Shown: in pieces, positions 21,011 through 29,528 of the stretch
Layout of the letters: every line of letters begins with the position of its first letter
Numbering within the stretch: position 1 is the first letter of the stretch
Source of the DNA: Sphingomonas sp. DG1-23
GTDB lineage: Bacteria; Pseudomonadota; Alphaproteobacteria; Sphingomonadales; Sphingomonadaceae
DNA length: 64,000 nucleotides
Direction: 5' to 3'
NCBI RefSeq assembly: GCF_030730875.1
Contig: NZ_JAVAMA010000004.1
Span: forward strand, 310,001-374,000
Program-made: the position numbers and the translations under genes
Notes under the pieces: model-generated
Seen by the model: only the letters and a program-made list of their open reading frames with translations
What the model was told of the DNA's origin: nothing
Database searches by the model: none

Positions 21011-21172
21011 ATGAAGCTTTCCCGCACCCTGCTTCCGATCGCCGCAGTCGCGATGATCGCCGCGCCGACGATCGCCAGCGCCGCGCGCGCGCCTGCCGCC
21101 AAGCATCACAAGGCCGAAAAGCCCGCCAAGGCCGCCAAGACCAAGACCGTCAAGGTCAAGAAGACCAAGTAA
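21011..21172 (+). CDS. small exported Lys/Ala-rich protein, Asr-like
   Basis: 53 residues. The signal peptide MKLSRTLLPIAAVAMIAAPT ends near IASA. The mature part is only Ala, Lys, His, Pro, Thr and Val: ARAPAAKHHKAEKPAKAAKT then KTVKVKKTK. This resembles the acid-shock protein Asr of enterobacteria, a basic periplasmic protein, in composition and export. SD GGAGG lies 9 nt upstream. It sits directly ahead of a two-component system. Homology to Asr is not proven; low-complexity sequence can mislead. Confidence 0.65.
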   Translation: MKLSRTLLPIAAVAMIAAPTIASAARAPAAKHHKAEKPAKAAKTKTVKVKKTK

Positions 21173-21274
21173 GCCCGCGCGATCCCGGTGCCTTTGCCCT
21201 GCGCACCGGTGCGGCCGGCGGAAGACCCCCTCTTCCCGCCGGCCGCTTCGCGTTCTAGGACGGGACCGCCGCGC

Positions 21275-21967
21275 ATGACTCGGAAAATCCTCCTCGTCGA
21301 AGACGACACCGCCTCGGCGGCATATGTGGCCAAGGGGCTGCAGGAGGCCGGCTTCGCGGTCGAGAGTTGCAGCGACGGCCGCGACGGGCTGTTCCTCGCT
21401 TCCGAAGGCATTTTCGATCTGGTAATCGCCGATCGCATGCTGCCGGGTCTCGACGGCCTGGCGATGCTCGGCGCGCTCCGCGCCGCGAACATCCGTGCCC
21501 CGGTCCTGATCCTGTCCGCGCTCGGCACGGTCGACGATCGGGTGAAGGGTCTCCATGCCGGCGCCGACGATTATCTCACCAAGCCTTTCTCCTTCGCCGA
21601 ACTGCTCGCACGGGTCGAAGCACTGTTGCGCCGGGCCGACGGCGCGGGCGCCGAGCCGCAGGTGACGCGCTTGACCGTCGGCGACCTCGAGATCGATCTG
21701 CTCGCCCGCAGCGTCGCCCGCCAGGGTCGGGCGATCCCGATCGGCGGACGCGAGTTCAACCTGCTCGAGTTCCTCGCCCGCCACGCGGGGCAGGTCGTCA
21801 CCCGGACGATGATGCTCGAGAAGATCTGGAACTATCATTTCGATCCGGGCTCGAACGTCGTCGATGTCCATATCGGCCGGCTGCGCCGCAAGCTCGAGGA
21901 AGGGTTCGATACACCGATCCTCCACACGGTGCGCGGCGCGGGCTATCGCCTGTCGCTCGACGGCTGA
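21275..21967 (+). CDS. OmpR/PhoB-family response regulator
   Basis: 230 residues. The receiver domain starts MTRKILLVEDDTASAAYVAK. The acidic pocket is at E9/D10/D11, the phospho-acceptor is D53 (LVIADRMLPG) and KPF follows. The C-terminal winged helix shows GGREFNLLEFLARHAGQVVT and VVDVHIGRLRRKLEEGF. It binds DNA as a phosphorylated dimer, usually to direct repeats. The stop overlaps the kinase start (TGATG), so the pair is translationally coupled. I start at ATG 21275; longer reading is not in the receiver fold. Confidence 0.93.
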   Translation: MTRKILLVEDDTASAAYVAKGLQEAGFAVESCSDGRDGLFLASEGIFDLVIADRMLPGLDGLAMLGALRAANIRAPVLILSALGTVDDRVKGLHAGADDYLTKPFSFAELLARVEALLRRADGAGAEPQVTRLTVGDLEIDLLARSVARQGRAIPIGGREFNLLEFLARHAGQVVTRTMMLEKIWNYHFDPGSNVVDVHIGRLRRKLEEGFDTPILHTVRGAGYRLSLDG

Positions 21968-23310
21968 TGCGGATCTCGATCACCGCGCGGCTGGCGCTGC
22001 TCGCGGTGCTGCTCTCGCTGATCACCAGCCTCGCGCTCGCCGGGTTGATCTGGCAGCAGACCCATGACGATGCGATCGAAGTGCTGCGCCGCGACACCGC
22101 GCAGCAGACCGATGCCTTCGTCGCCGTCTACCGGTCCGGCGGCATTCCCGCGCTCGCCCAGGCGATCGCCGATGCAGAGGCGGACGACGACTCGCTGGTG
22201 GCGGCGCTGGTCGACCGCAACGGGACGCGCCGGTTGGGCGCCGGACCGGACCGGCTCGTTTTCGCGCCTTCCGCCGAAAGCTTTCGTGTCGAAACGCTCG
22301 GCACGGACGGGGAATGGGCCGGGCAAGAGGCGGGGGTGACGATCCGGCCGCTCGGACGCGACTGGCTGGTCAGCGGCCGGCTGCTCGACGATTGGGAGCG
22401 TACCCAGCGCAATATCGAGCGCGCATTGCTGCTCGCGATACTGCTGTCGCTGGTGCTCGGCGTCGGCGTGGGCCTCGTCCTCGCGCGCTACGTCACGCGT
22501 CGGCTCGATCGCATCGCCGGCGCCGTAGATGCGGTCGCCGCCGGCGATCTGACCCGGCGGGTCGGCACCGAAGCGGGCGGCAGCGATGCCTTCGACCGGC
22601 TTTCGCTGCGCATCGACGGCATGCTCGACCGGATCGACAGGCTGATGGCCGAACTGCGAATCGTGACCGATTCGATCGCCCATGACCTGCGCTCGCCGAT
22701 CGCCCGGCTGCGGGCCCGCGCCGAGGCCGCCGCCACCGCCAGCCATCCCCAACAACGCGAAGTCGCGCTCGCCGGGCTGATCGCCGAGACCGATCTGGTG
22801 ATGCGGATGCTCGCGGTCTTGCTCGAGATCAGCCGGTCGGAGGCGGTCACCCGCGACATGCTGACGCCGCTCGATCCCGCTGCGCTGATCGAGGAGATCG
22901 CCGATCTCTATGCGCCGGTGGTCGAGGAGGCCGGGTTGCGCTTCGTCGTCGCGGTGCCGCCCGAACCCGGGCTGGAAGTGAAGCTGCACCGCGAATTGCT
23001 GTCGCAGGCTCTGGCGAATCTGATCGACAATGCGCTTCGTCACGCCGCGGCGGGGGGCGAGATAGCACTCACGCTCGAACGTGCCGCCGACGCGATTCGC
23101 TTTTCGGTCGCCGATCGTGGCCCCGGCATCCCGGCTGCCGATCGCGCGCAGGCGTTGAGCCGCTTCGGCCGGCTCGATCACGCGCGTAGTCTACCGGGGG
23201 CGGGGCTGGGGCTGGCACTGGTCGAGTCGGTCGCGCGGCTGCACGGCGGCCGGCTGGAGCTCGGCGACAACGATCCCGGCCTCACCGCGACGATCATGGT
23301 GCCCCTCTAA
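21967..23310 (+). CDS. sensor histidine kinase (HAMP, HisKA, HATPase)
   Basis: 447 residues. TM1 is near residues 8-28, a periplasmic sensor of about 120 residues follows, and TM2 lies near 152-173. HAMP (ARYVTRRLDRIAGAVDAVAA) comes next. The H-box is SIAHDLRSPIARLR with H239, the N-box LANLIDNALRHA, G1 DRGPGIPAADR and G2 GAGLGLALV. It phosphorylates the regulator encoded just upstream. The signal is unknown. The start overlaps the regulator's stop by one base. Confidence 0.93.
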   Translation: MRISITARLALLAVLLSLITSLALAGLIWQQTHDDAIEVLRRDTAQQTDAFVAVYRSGGIPALAQAIADAEADDDSLVAALVDRNGTRRLGAGPDRLVFAPSAESFRVETLGTDGEWAGQEAGVTIRPLGRDWLVSGRLLDDWERTQRNIERALLLAILLSLVLGVGVGLVLARYVTRRLDRIAGAVDAVAAGDLTRRVGTEAGGSDAFDRLSLRIDGMLDRIDRLMAELRIVTDSIAHDLRSPIARLRARAEAAATASHPQQREVALAGLIAETDLVMRMLAVLLEISRSEAVTRDMLTPLDPAALIEEIADLYAPVVEEAGLRFVVAVPPEPGLEVKLHRELLSQALANLIDNALRHAAAGGEIALTLERAADAIRFSVADRGPGIPAADRAQALSRFGRLDHARSLPGAGLGLALVESVARLHGGRLELGDNDPGLTATIMVPL

Positions 23311-23312
23311 GG

Positions 23313-23336
23313 CCCTCTCCCGTGAGCCGGAGAGGG
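23313..23336 (+). other. hairpin after the kinase gene
   Basis: CCCTCTCC and GGAGAGGG form an 8-bp stem around an 8-base loop three bases after the kinase stop, without a T-run. It may weaken readthrough into rpsM. Confidence 0.5.
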
Positions 23337-23406
23337 AGCGTCCACGGCTTGGCGGCCGCGCAACGTTCGTGTATGCACTCGGTTCCGCGATAGCTGGCCG
23401 CAGCGC

Positions 23407-23435
23407 TTGACAGCGCCGTTGCGGCTGCATATGTC
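23407..23435 (+). promoter_or_regulatory. likely sigma-70 promoter for rpsM-rpsK-rpoA
   Basis: TTGACA at 23407-23412, a 17-nt spacer and TATGTC at 23430-23435. The -35 is perfect, and position and orientation fit the rpsM cluster, which is cut off from secY-adk by five inserted genes and a hairpin. The leader would be about 130 nt. Confidence 0.6.
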
Positions 23436-23569
23436 GCCCATCTTCCGAAACACCGGTTGCACGGCGGCGCTCCTCTGCGCTCGCTGCGTCACTGCATTTT
23501 CGGATCAACGCGACGAGATGGGGTGCGAAGCTGCCATGCGGCACCCCGTGGAGCTGGGAGAATAAATTC

Positions 23570-23938
23570 ATGGCTCGTATTGCGGGTGTCAACATCCCGA
23601 CCAACAAGCGCGTCGTTATCGCGCTGCAATATATCCACGGCATCGGCCAGACCAAGGCCAAGGAACTCACCGAAAAGCTGGGCATCTCGCCCGAGCGTCG
23701 CGTGCAGGACCTGTCGGACCAGGAAGTGCTGCAGATCCGCGAGGCGATCGACGCCGGCTACACCGTGGAAGGCGATCTGCGTCGTCAGACCGCGATGAAC
23801 ATCAAGCGCCTGATGGACCTGGCCTGCTATCGCGGCCTCCGTCATCGCAAGGGCCTCCCGGTCCGTGGCCAGCGCACGCACACCAATGCGCGCACCCGCA
23901 AGGGCAAGGCCAAGCCGATCGCCGGCAAGAAGAAGTAA
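23570..23938 (+). CDS. rpsM: 30S ribosomal protein S13
   Basis: 122 residues. S13 is a head protein that contacts tRNA and forms bridge B1. It begins [20 protein letters not shown], has [20 protein letters not shown] and the C-terminal [20 protein letters not shown] with [19 protein letters not shown] lies upstream. It is first of the alpha cluster, here separated from adk by 4.5 kb. Confidence 0.98.
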   Translation: MARIAGVNIPTNKRVVIALQYIHGIGQTKAKELTEKLGISPERRVQDLSDQEVLQIREAIDAGYTVEGDLRRQTAMNIKRLMDLACYRGLRHRKGLPVRGQRTHTNARTRKGKAKPIAGKKK

Positions 23939-23952
23939 GGGAGCGCTGACCA

Positions 23953-24342
23953 ATGGCACGTGAACCGCAGCGCATTCGCCGTCGCGAGCGCAAGAACATC
24001 ACCTCTGGCGTCGCGCATGTGAACGCCAGCTTCAACAACACCATGATCACGATCACCGATGCCCAGGGCAACGCGATCTCGTGGTCGTCGGCCGGCATGA
24101 TGGGCTTCAAGGGCTCGCGCAAGTCGACTCCTTACGCCGCCCAGGTCGCCGCCGAAGACGCCGGCCGCAAGGCCGCCGAACATGGCGTTCGCACTCTCGA
24201 GGTCGAAGTGAAGGGCCCGGGCTCGGGCCGCGAGAGCGCGCTTCGCGCCCTCCAGGCAGTCGGCTTCCAGATCACGTCGATCCGCGACGTGACCTCGATC
24301 CCGCACAACGGCGTTCGTCCGTCGAAGCGCCGTCGCGTCTGA
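23953..24342 (+). CDS. rpsK: 30S ribosomal protein S11
   Basis: 129 residues, normal length. S11 is on the platform near the mRNA exit. Conserved stretches are [60 protein letters not shown] and [16 protein letters not shown] at the end. It is 14 nt from rpsM and 102 nt from rpoA. Confidence 0.98.
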   Translation: MAREPQRIRRRERKNITSGVAHVNASFNNTMITITDAQGNAISWSSAGMMGFKGSRKSTPYAAQVAAEDAGRKAAEHGVRTLEVEVKGPGSGRESALRALQAVGFQITSIRDVTSIPHNGVRPSKRRRV

Positions 24343-24444
24343 TTTGCAATTCCTGTCCGGTTCACGGGCCCCGAGGGCGGGGTCCGGACCGGGCAGCAGA
24401 TACCCGGCAGGATGGCCCCGTCCTGCCCAACATGAGGAAAGCCC

Positions 24445-25515
24445 GTGTCGGTGAACCCTAAGAACTGGCAGGAACTCAAGAAGCCCAACGGCCTGGAAAA
24501 GAAGGCCGGTGGCGATCCCAAGCGCAAATCGACCTTCGTGGCCGAGCCGCTCGAGCGCGGTTTCGGCCTCACGCTCGGTAATGCACTGCGCCGCGTTTTG
24601 CTCTCGTCGCTCCAGGGCGCTGCGGTCACTTCGATCAAGATCGAGAACGTGCTTCACGAATTCTCGAGCCTCGCCGGCGTGCGCGAGGACGTGACGGACA
24701 TCGTCCTCAACGTGAAGCAGATCGCGATCCGCATGCAGGGCGAAGGCCCGAAGCGGCTCCAGCTCTCGGCCACCGGCCCGGCGGAAGTGAAGGCCGGCGA
24801 CATCGCCGTCTCGGGCGACATCGAAGTGATGAACCCCGAGCTGGTGATCTGCCATCTCGACGACGGCGCGACGCTCAACATGGAGCTGACGGCCGATACG
24901 GGTAAGGGCTATGTCCCCGCCCAGTCGAACCGTCCGGCGGATGCGCCGATCGGCCTGATCCCGGTCGATGCCCTGTACAGCCCGGTCCGCCAGGTTTCGT
25001 ACAAGGTCGAGAATACCCGCGTCGGTCAGGAGCTCGATTACGACAAGCTCACGCTGACCGTCGAGACCGATGGCACGATCACGCCTGAGGACGGCCTCGC
25101 TTATGCGGCGCGTATCCTCCAGGACCAGCTCGCGCTCTTCGTCCACTTCGACGATTCGGCGGTGACTCGCTCGGCGCCGATCGGCATGGTCGCTCCGGCC
25201 GCTGCGGAAGGTGGCGTCGCTTCGGGCGATACCGCGCAGATCAATCGTTACCTGCTCAAGAAGGTTGACGAGCTCGAACTGTCGGTGCGTTCGGCCAATT
25301 GCCTCAAGAACGACAACATCATCTATATCGGCGATCTGGTCCAGAAGACCGAAGCCGAGATGCTGCGCACGCCGAACTTCGGCCGCAAGTCGCTCAACGA
25401 GATCAAGGAAGTCCTTTCGAGCATGGGTCTCCGCCTCGGCATGGAAATCCCCGGCTGGCCGCCCGAGAACATCGAAGAGATGGCCAAGAAGCTCGAGCAG
25501 GAGATCATGGGCTGA
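24445..25515 (+). CDS. rpoA: RNA polymerase alpha subunit
   Basis: 356 residues. The N-terminal domain has [20 protein letters not shown] and [20 protein letters not shown] for dimerisation. The C-terminal domain, which contacts UP elements and activators, shows [20 protein letters not shown] and [20 protein letters not shown]. It starts with GTG-like codon GTG? No: the frame opens at GTG 24445 ([20 protein letters not shown]), the common alphaproteobacterial N-terminus. In most bacteria rplQ follows at once; here a terminator and two large genes intervene. Confidence 0.97.
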   Translation: MSVNPKNWQELKKPNGLEKKAGGDPKRKSTFVAEPLERGFGLTLGNALRRVLLSSLQGAAVTSIKIENVLHEFSSLAGVREDVTDIVLNVKQIAIRMQGEGPKRLQLSATGPAEVKAGDIAVSGDIEVMNPELVICHLDDGATLNMELTADTGKGYVPAQSNRPADAPIGLIPVDALYSPVRQVSYKVENTRVGQELDYDKLTLTVETDGTITPEDGLAYAARILQDQLALFVHFDDSAVTRSAPIGMVAPAAAEGGVASGDTAQINRYLLKKVDELELSVRSANCLKNDNIIYIGDLVQKTEAEMLRTPNFGRKSLNEIKEVLSSMGLRLGMEIPGWPPENIEEMAKKLEQEIMG

Positions 25516-25546
25516 CGCTCACGATCGCCGCGAGGAAAGTAGAGAG

Positions 25547-25574
25547 AGGCCGTCCCGAAAGGGGCGGCCTTTTT
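25547..25574 (+). terminator. Rho-independent terminator after rpoA
   Basis: AGGCCGTCCC and GGGGCGGCCT form a 10-bp stem with a GAAA tetraloop, followed by TTTT and CGTTT. It ends the alpha transcript before the STAND gene. Confidence 0.9.
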
Positions 25575-25648
25575 CGTTTCGGGCCGCTCGTTCGAGGCAA
25601 GCTCCTGATAGTGTTGACGATCTTGAGGCGCTGATCCACCATTGCCGG

Positions 25649-28600
25649 ATGGAGGCGGGCGGTCGTAAATTTCAGAACAGGGCGCGGCGCGTCAAGGATA
25701 ACGGTGAAGACTTCGAGGATTTCGTCCTCGAATGCTTTCGAATTGCCAAAGAGGAACGCAATTTCGCGAAGCGGCTAGCGCGTGGGCGCGACGGTGCGAT
25801 CGATCTGATCGACTGCGCGAGCGATGCGAGTGCGGCGACCGTGGCGGAATGCAAATATATCGGGTCGGGACGCGCCGAAGAGGCGATCGCGCGGTGGCGC
25901 GAGGTGCAGCGCAACCTGACCAAGAACTTGCGTGAGCTATGTGCCGAGCCCGACCGCATCGCGCGATCCGACTATGGCGCGTGGCTCGATCCGGACCGCC
26001 CGGTCACGCGGTATCGGTTCTGCGTGACTGCAGAAATGAAGGAGCGGGAAATCTCGGCGCTGGAACGCCGGATCGCTGATGATTTCGCGAAACTGGTCGC
26101 ACAGGGCGTCGAACCGCTGCGGCCGCTCGCAGAGACTCCCGGCGCTGTGCGCGTTCTGCCCTGGGATTGGTTCGCCGGTGAGATCACCGAGCATCCTTCC
26201 CTCGCCTTCCGTTGGTTCCGCGGCCTGCCGCGAGGCGTGGAGCTTTTTGCCGGGCAGGACGACGCAGAAGCGACCTTCCGCGACTTTCTGAACAGTGGGC
26301 AGCTTCGATATTTCTCGCGCGACGAATATGCCCGTGACGGCATTGGCCGCGTCGATCGAGGCGAGGCCGAACTGATCGCGCAGCTCAAGGGAGAGGCGGG
26401 GGTCGCGCTGTTGATCACCGGGCCGGGCGGCGTTGGCAAGACTCGCCTTTCCTGGGAGCTCGCCAACGAGCTTGCCAAGCCCGAGCATGGGTTCGACGTC
26501 TATCGCCTCGGGCGGAGTGCAGGGAGCGATTCGATAGCGCAACTGGCGGCGAGCTATCCCGGCCCCGCTTCGATTCTATTGCTGGTCGACTATGCGGAAG
26601 CCGCGCCGGGGCTCGCGGAAATTGCCGATGCGATAGGGCATGTGACGTCCAACAGCGGGCATCGGCTGCGGCTGGTCGCAACCTGCCGTGCGAGTGCCGT
26701 CAATCAGGTGAAGGATGCAGTCAGTGCGCTGCCGTTCGAGGAGAAGAGCCTCGGATCGGTGCGGACGGGCGAGGACGACTATGTGCAATGGGTGACCCAG
26801 TCGATCCTGTCACTGGAGCCGATATCCCGGCTGGCGGCGATCGAACGTGTCTGCCGAGGCGTGCCGGCGCTTGCCGCCTTCGCCATATTCCTGTTTCGCC
26901 GGCACCGTCGGCAGTTCGACGCGCAGTTCGGCGCACTGCACGGGCTCGACGATTTCGAAAACTGGGCCAGCCATCGCATCGCCGCGTTGACTGTGCGTTT
27001 CGGCGGCGACGTTTCGATCGGGCGGACCCTCGCGCGCATCGGGCTGGCGCTGCCGCTACAGGCCGATGCATTCGAAGCGATCGAGGCGGAGAGCCCGTTG
27101 AACCGATCGCTGCTCAGGGCATTGATCGACGATTGCTGGATCGAGCGCGAAGGCGACTGCTATTTCGCCGCGCACGACGTGCTCGCGGACGCCCTGATCG
27201 CGCGATGGGTGCTCGAGGCGGACCATGCGGCGACCGAGCGGGCGATCGACCTGTTGCAAGATGCGGCCCGGCAGGACCGTCTCGCCGGCGCACTGGTCGC
27301 GCTCGAGCGACTGGCATTGCATCCCAAATTGATCGAGATCGATGGCCTGGCTGTGGCGGATCAGCTCCTCGCGCGCCATTCTGAGCAGGCGCTGCAATGC
27401 TGCGGCATCTTGCTGGGGGGCTCGCTGCTGGTCCTGGAAGAGAAGCTCGCCCTGCTGCATCGTTCCGAGGCGCTCCGCGAAGCTCTCGAGGAGCCGGCAT
27501 ATGACATCGGTCTGAGCTTCCTCGCTGCAGAGGCCGCTCGCCGGAAGCTCAGCGTGACCGAGGTGCCCGCGCTCGCGACGCTGGTCGAGCTTCTCGACCG
27601 GGCGGCCGGGCATGCGCACATGTCCAACATGGTGCTGCGGCGAGCCTATGCGCTCGATCCCGAAAGATTTCGGCTGCGCGCGCTGGCGAGCGTCGGGACA
27701 TTTCCCCACGCGGAGCCGACTCATTTCCTGCTCGCGCAGATGCTGCGGTCGGGCGAGGCCGCGATGTTCTTGGGCGACGCGGTCCGCGTGTGGCTGGAAA
27801 GCAATGCGAGGGCGCTTCGAGCGAGTTTCGTCTACACGGCGTGGCTCAATGCGCAGGGACCGATCGAGGCCGTATCCACGCAGCTATTCTCGTGGATCGA
27901 GGCGCACAGGCTGGCGCCCGAGGCCAGTTTCGTCTTCGCTGCCTGGCTGAATGCGAAGGGACCGGTCGAAGCGGTTTCCGCGCAATTATTCTCGTGGCTC
28001 GAAGCGCACAGGCAGGCGCCCGAGGCCAAATTCCTCCTCGCTGCCTGGTTGAACGCGAAGGGGCCGGTGGAGGCGGTATCCGCGCAGCTATTCTCCTGGC
28101 TCGAGGCACACGGACAAACGGTCGACGCAAGGTTCGTCTTCGCTGCCTGGCTGGGTGCGGAGGGATCGATCGAGGCGGTATCCGGACAGCTGTTCTCGTG
28201 GCTCGAGACGCACAGGCAGGCGACCGAGGCCAGTTTCGTCTTCGCCGCCTGGCTGAACGCGAAGGGGCCGATCGAGGCGGTCTCCGCGCAGCTATTCTCG
28301 TGGCTCGAAGCGCACAGGCAGGCGCCCGAGGCCAAATTCCTTCTGGCGGCGTGGTTGAACGCGAAGGGACCGGTCGAGGCAGTCTCGGCGCAGCTATTCT
28401 CGTGGCTCGAAGCGCACGGACATACGATAGACGCCAGGTTCGTCTTTGCTGCCTGGTTGAATGCGGGGGGACCGATCGAGGCGGTATCCGGGCAGCTGCT
28501 CGCCTGGCTCGATGCGCATGGGCAGGCGCTCGAGGCGCAATATGTTTATACTGCCTGGCTCGATGCGAAAGGTCCGATCGAGGCGGTATCCGCTCCGTTG

Positions 28601-29308
28601 CTCGCCTGGGTAATGCGCCACGGCGCGACCCGATACGCCAGCCATGTATACAGATCGTGGTTCAACAGCGCAGGAGACTTTGAGCCCATTCGCGACTCGA
28701 TCTGCGCGTGGCTCACGATCTGGCACGGGGAGCCGGACGCAGTCTTCGTTACCCGGCACCTTTGTAAACGTCACGACCTGCCGGAGGGAGTGATTCTCGC
28801 AATCGCAAACTGGTCGGCCACGTTCGCCGGTCATGAAGACAGTCTCGACAGGCTGGCTACTCTATTGGGGCATGCCCATGGAGAAACGTTATCGGATGCC
28901 GGATTCGTAAAGCTGATAGCATTGACCGAAGATGCGACGATAAATCATCTGGCTCAGGAACGCTTGTCGAGCGTTGACCGATCTCGCTTGTGGGCGATCG
29001 CGGCCAGCCTGGCGAAGGGCCGGCTTTTCGACGTCAACTCGCGAGGATGCCTGAGAACCATAGCGAATATCATCAGATCAGGACGGGTGTTCACCCCGGA
29101 CCTCGACATGAACGGGGCTGATTTCCTTCGCTACTCCTACGGCAGGATGCTGAACGCAGCGCTGAATGCATCGCTATGGGGCGAACTTTCGATCGAAGCG
29201 GATGCCGCGGCGCTACGCGACTTCGTGGCATGGTTACGCGCTGGTGACCCGCAGATCGATCGATGGGAACGCCTGCTCGCCGTGTCGGAACCAGGCGCCG
29301 GGACCTAG
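25649..29308 (+). CDS. STAND-type NTPase with PD-(D/E)xK nuclease domain and 34-residue repeats; candidate anti-phage protein
   Basis: 1219 residues. Residues ~20-100 look like an Mrr-type nuclease: FEDFVLECF, then [10 protein letters not shown] and TVAECKYIG give D52, E67 and K69 of a PD-(D/E)xK site. Walker A GPGGVGKT is at 258-265, Walker [10 protein letters not shown] with D314, and ATCRAS fits the STAND sensor arginine motif. A winged-helix-like stretch follows ([17 protein letters not shown]...[15 protein letters not shown]). Residues 725-1064 are ten 34-residue repeats, then a diverged tail. The layout nuclease-NTPase-solenoid matches antiviral STAND (Avs) proteins, but sequence family membership is not proven. 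Start: ATG 25649 is the only good one after rpoA; SD is weak. The 3' part looks less GC-rich than its neighbours. Confidence 0.8.
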   Translation: MEAGGRKFQNRARRVKDNGEDFEDFVLECFRIAKEERNFAKRLARGRDGAIDLIDCASDASAATVAECKYIGSGRAEEAIARWREVQRNLTKNLRELCAEPDRIARSDYGAWLDPDRPVTRYRFCVTAEMKEREISALERRIADDFAKLVAQGVEPLRPLAETPGAVRVLPWDWFAGEITEHPSLAFRWFRGLPRGVELFAGQDDAEATFRDFLNSGQLRYFSRDEYARDGIGRVDRGEAELIAQLKGEAGVALLITGPGGVGKTRLSWELANELAKPEHGFDVYRLGRSAGSDSIAQLAASYPGPASILLLVDYAEAAPGLAEIADAIGHVTSNSGHRLRLVATCRASAVNQVKDAVSALPFEEKSLGSVRTGEDDYVQWVTQSILSLEPISRLAAIERVCRGVPALAAFAIFLFRRHRRQFDAQFGALHGLDDFENWASHRIAALTVRFGGDVSIGRTLARIGLALPLQADAFEAIEAESPLNRSLLRALIDDCWIEREGDCYFAAHDVLADALIARWVLEADHAATERAIDLLQDAARQDRLAGALVALERLALHPKLIEIDGLAVADQLLARHSEQALQCCGILLGGSLLVLEEKLALLHRSEALREALEEPAYDIGLSFLAAEAARRKLSVTEVPALATLVELLDRAAGHAHMSNMVLRRAYALDPERFRLRALASVGTFPHAEPTHFLLAQMLRSGEAAMFLGDAVRVWLESNARALRASFVYTAWLNAQGPIEAVSTQLFSWIEAHRLAPEASFVFAAWLNAKGPVEAVSAQLFSWLEAHRQAPEAKFLLAAWLNAKGPVEAVSAQLFSWLEAHGQTVDARFVFAAWLGAEGSIEAVSGQLFSWLETHRQATEASFVFAAWLNAKGPIEAVSAQLFSWLEAHRQAPEAKFLLAAWLNAKGPVEAVSAQLFSWLEAHGHTIDARFVFAAWLNAGGPIEAVSGQLLAWLDAHGQALEAQYVYTAWLDAKGPIEAVSAPLLAWVMRHGATRYASHVYRSWFNSAGDFEPIRDSICAWLTIWHGEPDAVFVTRHLCKRHDLPEGVILAIANWSATFAGHEDSLDRLATLLGHAHGETLSDAGFVKLIALTEDATINHLAQERLSSVDRSRLWAIAASLAKGRLFDVNSRGCLRTIANIIRSGRVFTPDLDMNGADFLRYSYGRMLNAALNASLWGELSIEADAAALRDFVAWLRAGDPQIDRWERLLAVSEPGAGT
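27821..28840 (+). repeat. ten tandem 102-bp coding repeats (34 residues each)
   Basis: Units start at 27821, 27923, 28025, 28127, 28229, 28331, 28433, 28535, 28637 and 28739. A typical unit reads [20 protein letters not shown] then [14 protein letters not shown]. Units 1-8 are close to each other; units 9-10 are degenerate. Units 2-3-4 resemble units 5-6-7 in order, which points to duplication of a 306-bp block. Two helices per unit are likely, as in TPR-like solenoids. Confidence 0.92.
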
Positions 29309-29340
29309 CATCGCGCGCGCTGCGTCGGGCATGGGACAGG

Positions 29341-29377
29341 AAGGGCTCTGCAGCGATGCGGGGCCCTTTCCATTTTT
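29341..29377 (+). terminator. probable terminator after the STAND gene
   Basis: AAGGGC pairs with GCCCTT across an internal loop that can itself fold, and CATTTTTGG follows. The stem is shorter than at the other terminators here. Confidence 0.6.
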
Positions 29378-29484
29378 GGCGCGCACCGGGCCAGTTCGAG
29401 CCCAGTTTGCGAAGGTCGCGCGGCAAACACCGACGTTCAATAAAACTTTTCCCCGCGACAGCACGTGTCGCCAGCGAAACGACC

Positions 29485-29490
29485 TATAAT
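29485..29490 (+). promoter_or_regulatory. possible -10 box of the TonB receptor gene
   Basis: A perfect TATAAT 39 bases before the ATG, in a relatively AT-rich stretch (29440-29528). No convincing -35 box at 16-18 nt was found, so an activator or another sigma factor may be involved. Confidence 0.4.
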
Positions 29491-29528
29491 TCGGGGGCAG
29501 AAATACTGCGGGTAAGGGGAAAATTTCA

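Noticed and set aside
25211..25648. 146-codon upstream extension of the STAND gene
   Set aside because: It lies inside rpoA in another frame and across the rpoA terminator; Ser/Arg-rich nonsense. True start taken at 25649.
27821..28840. CRISPR-like array
   Set aside because: Period is 102 bp without distinct repeats and spacers, and the frame stays open throughout; it is a protein repeat.
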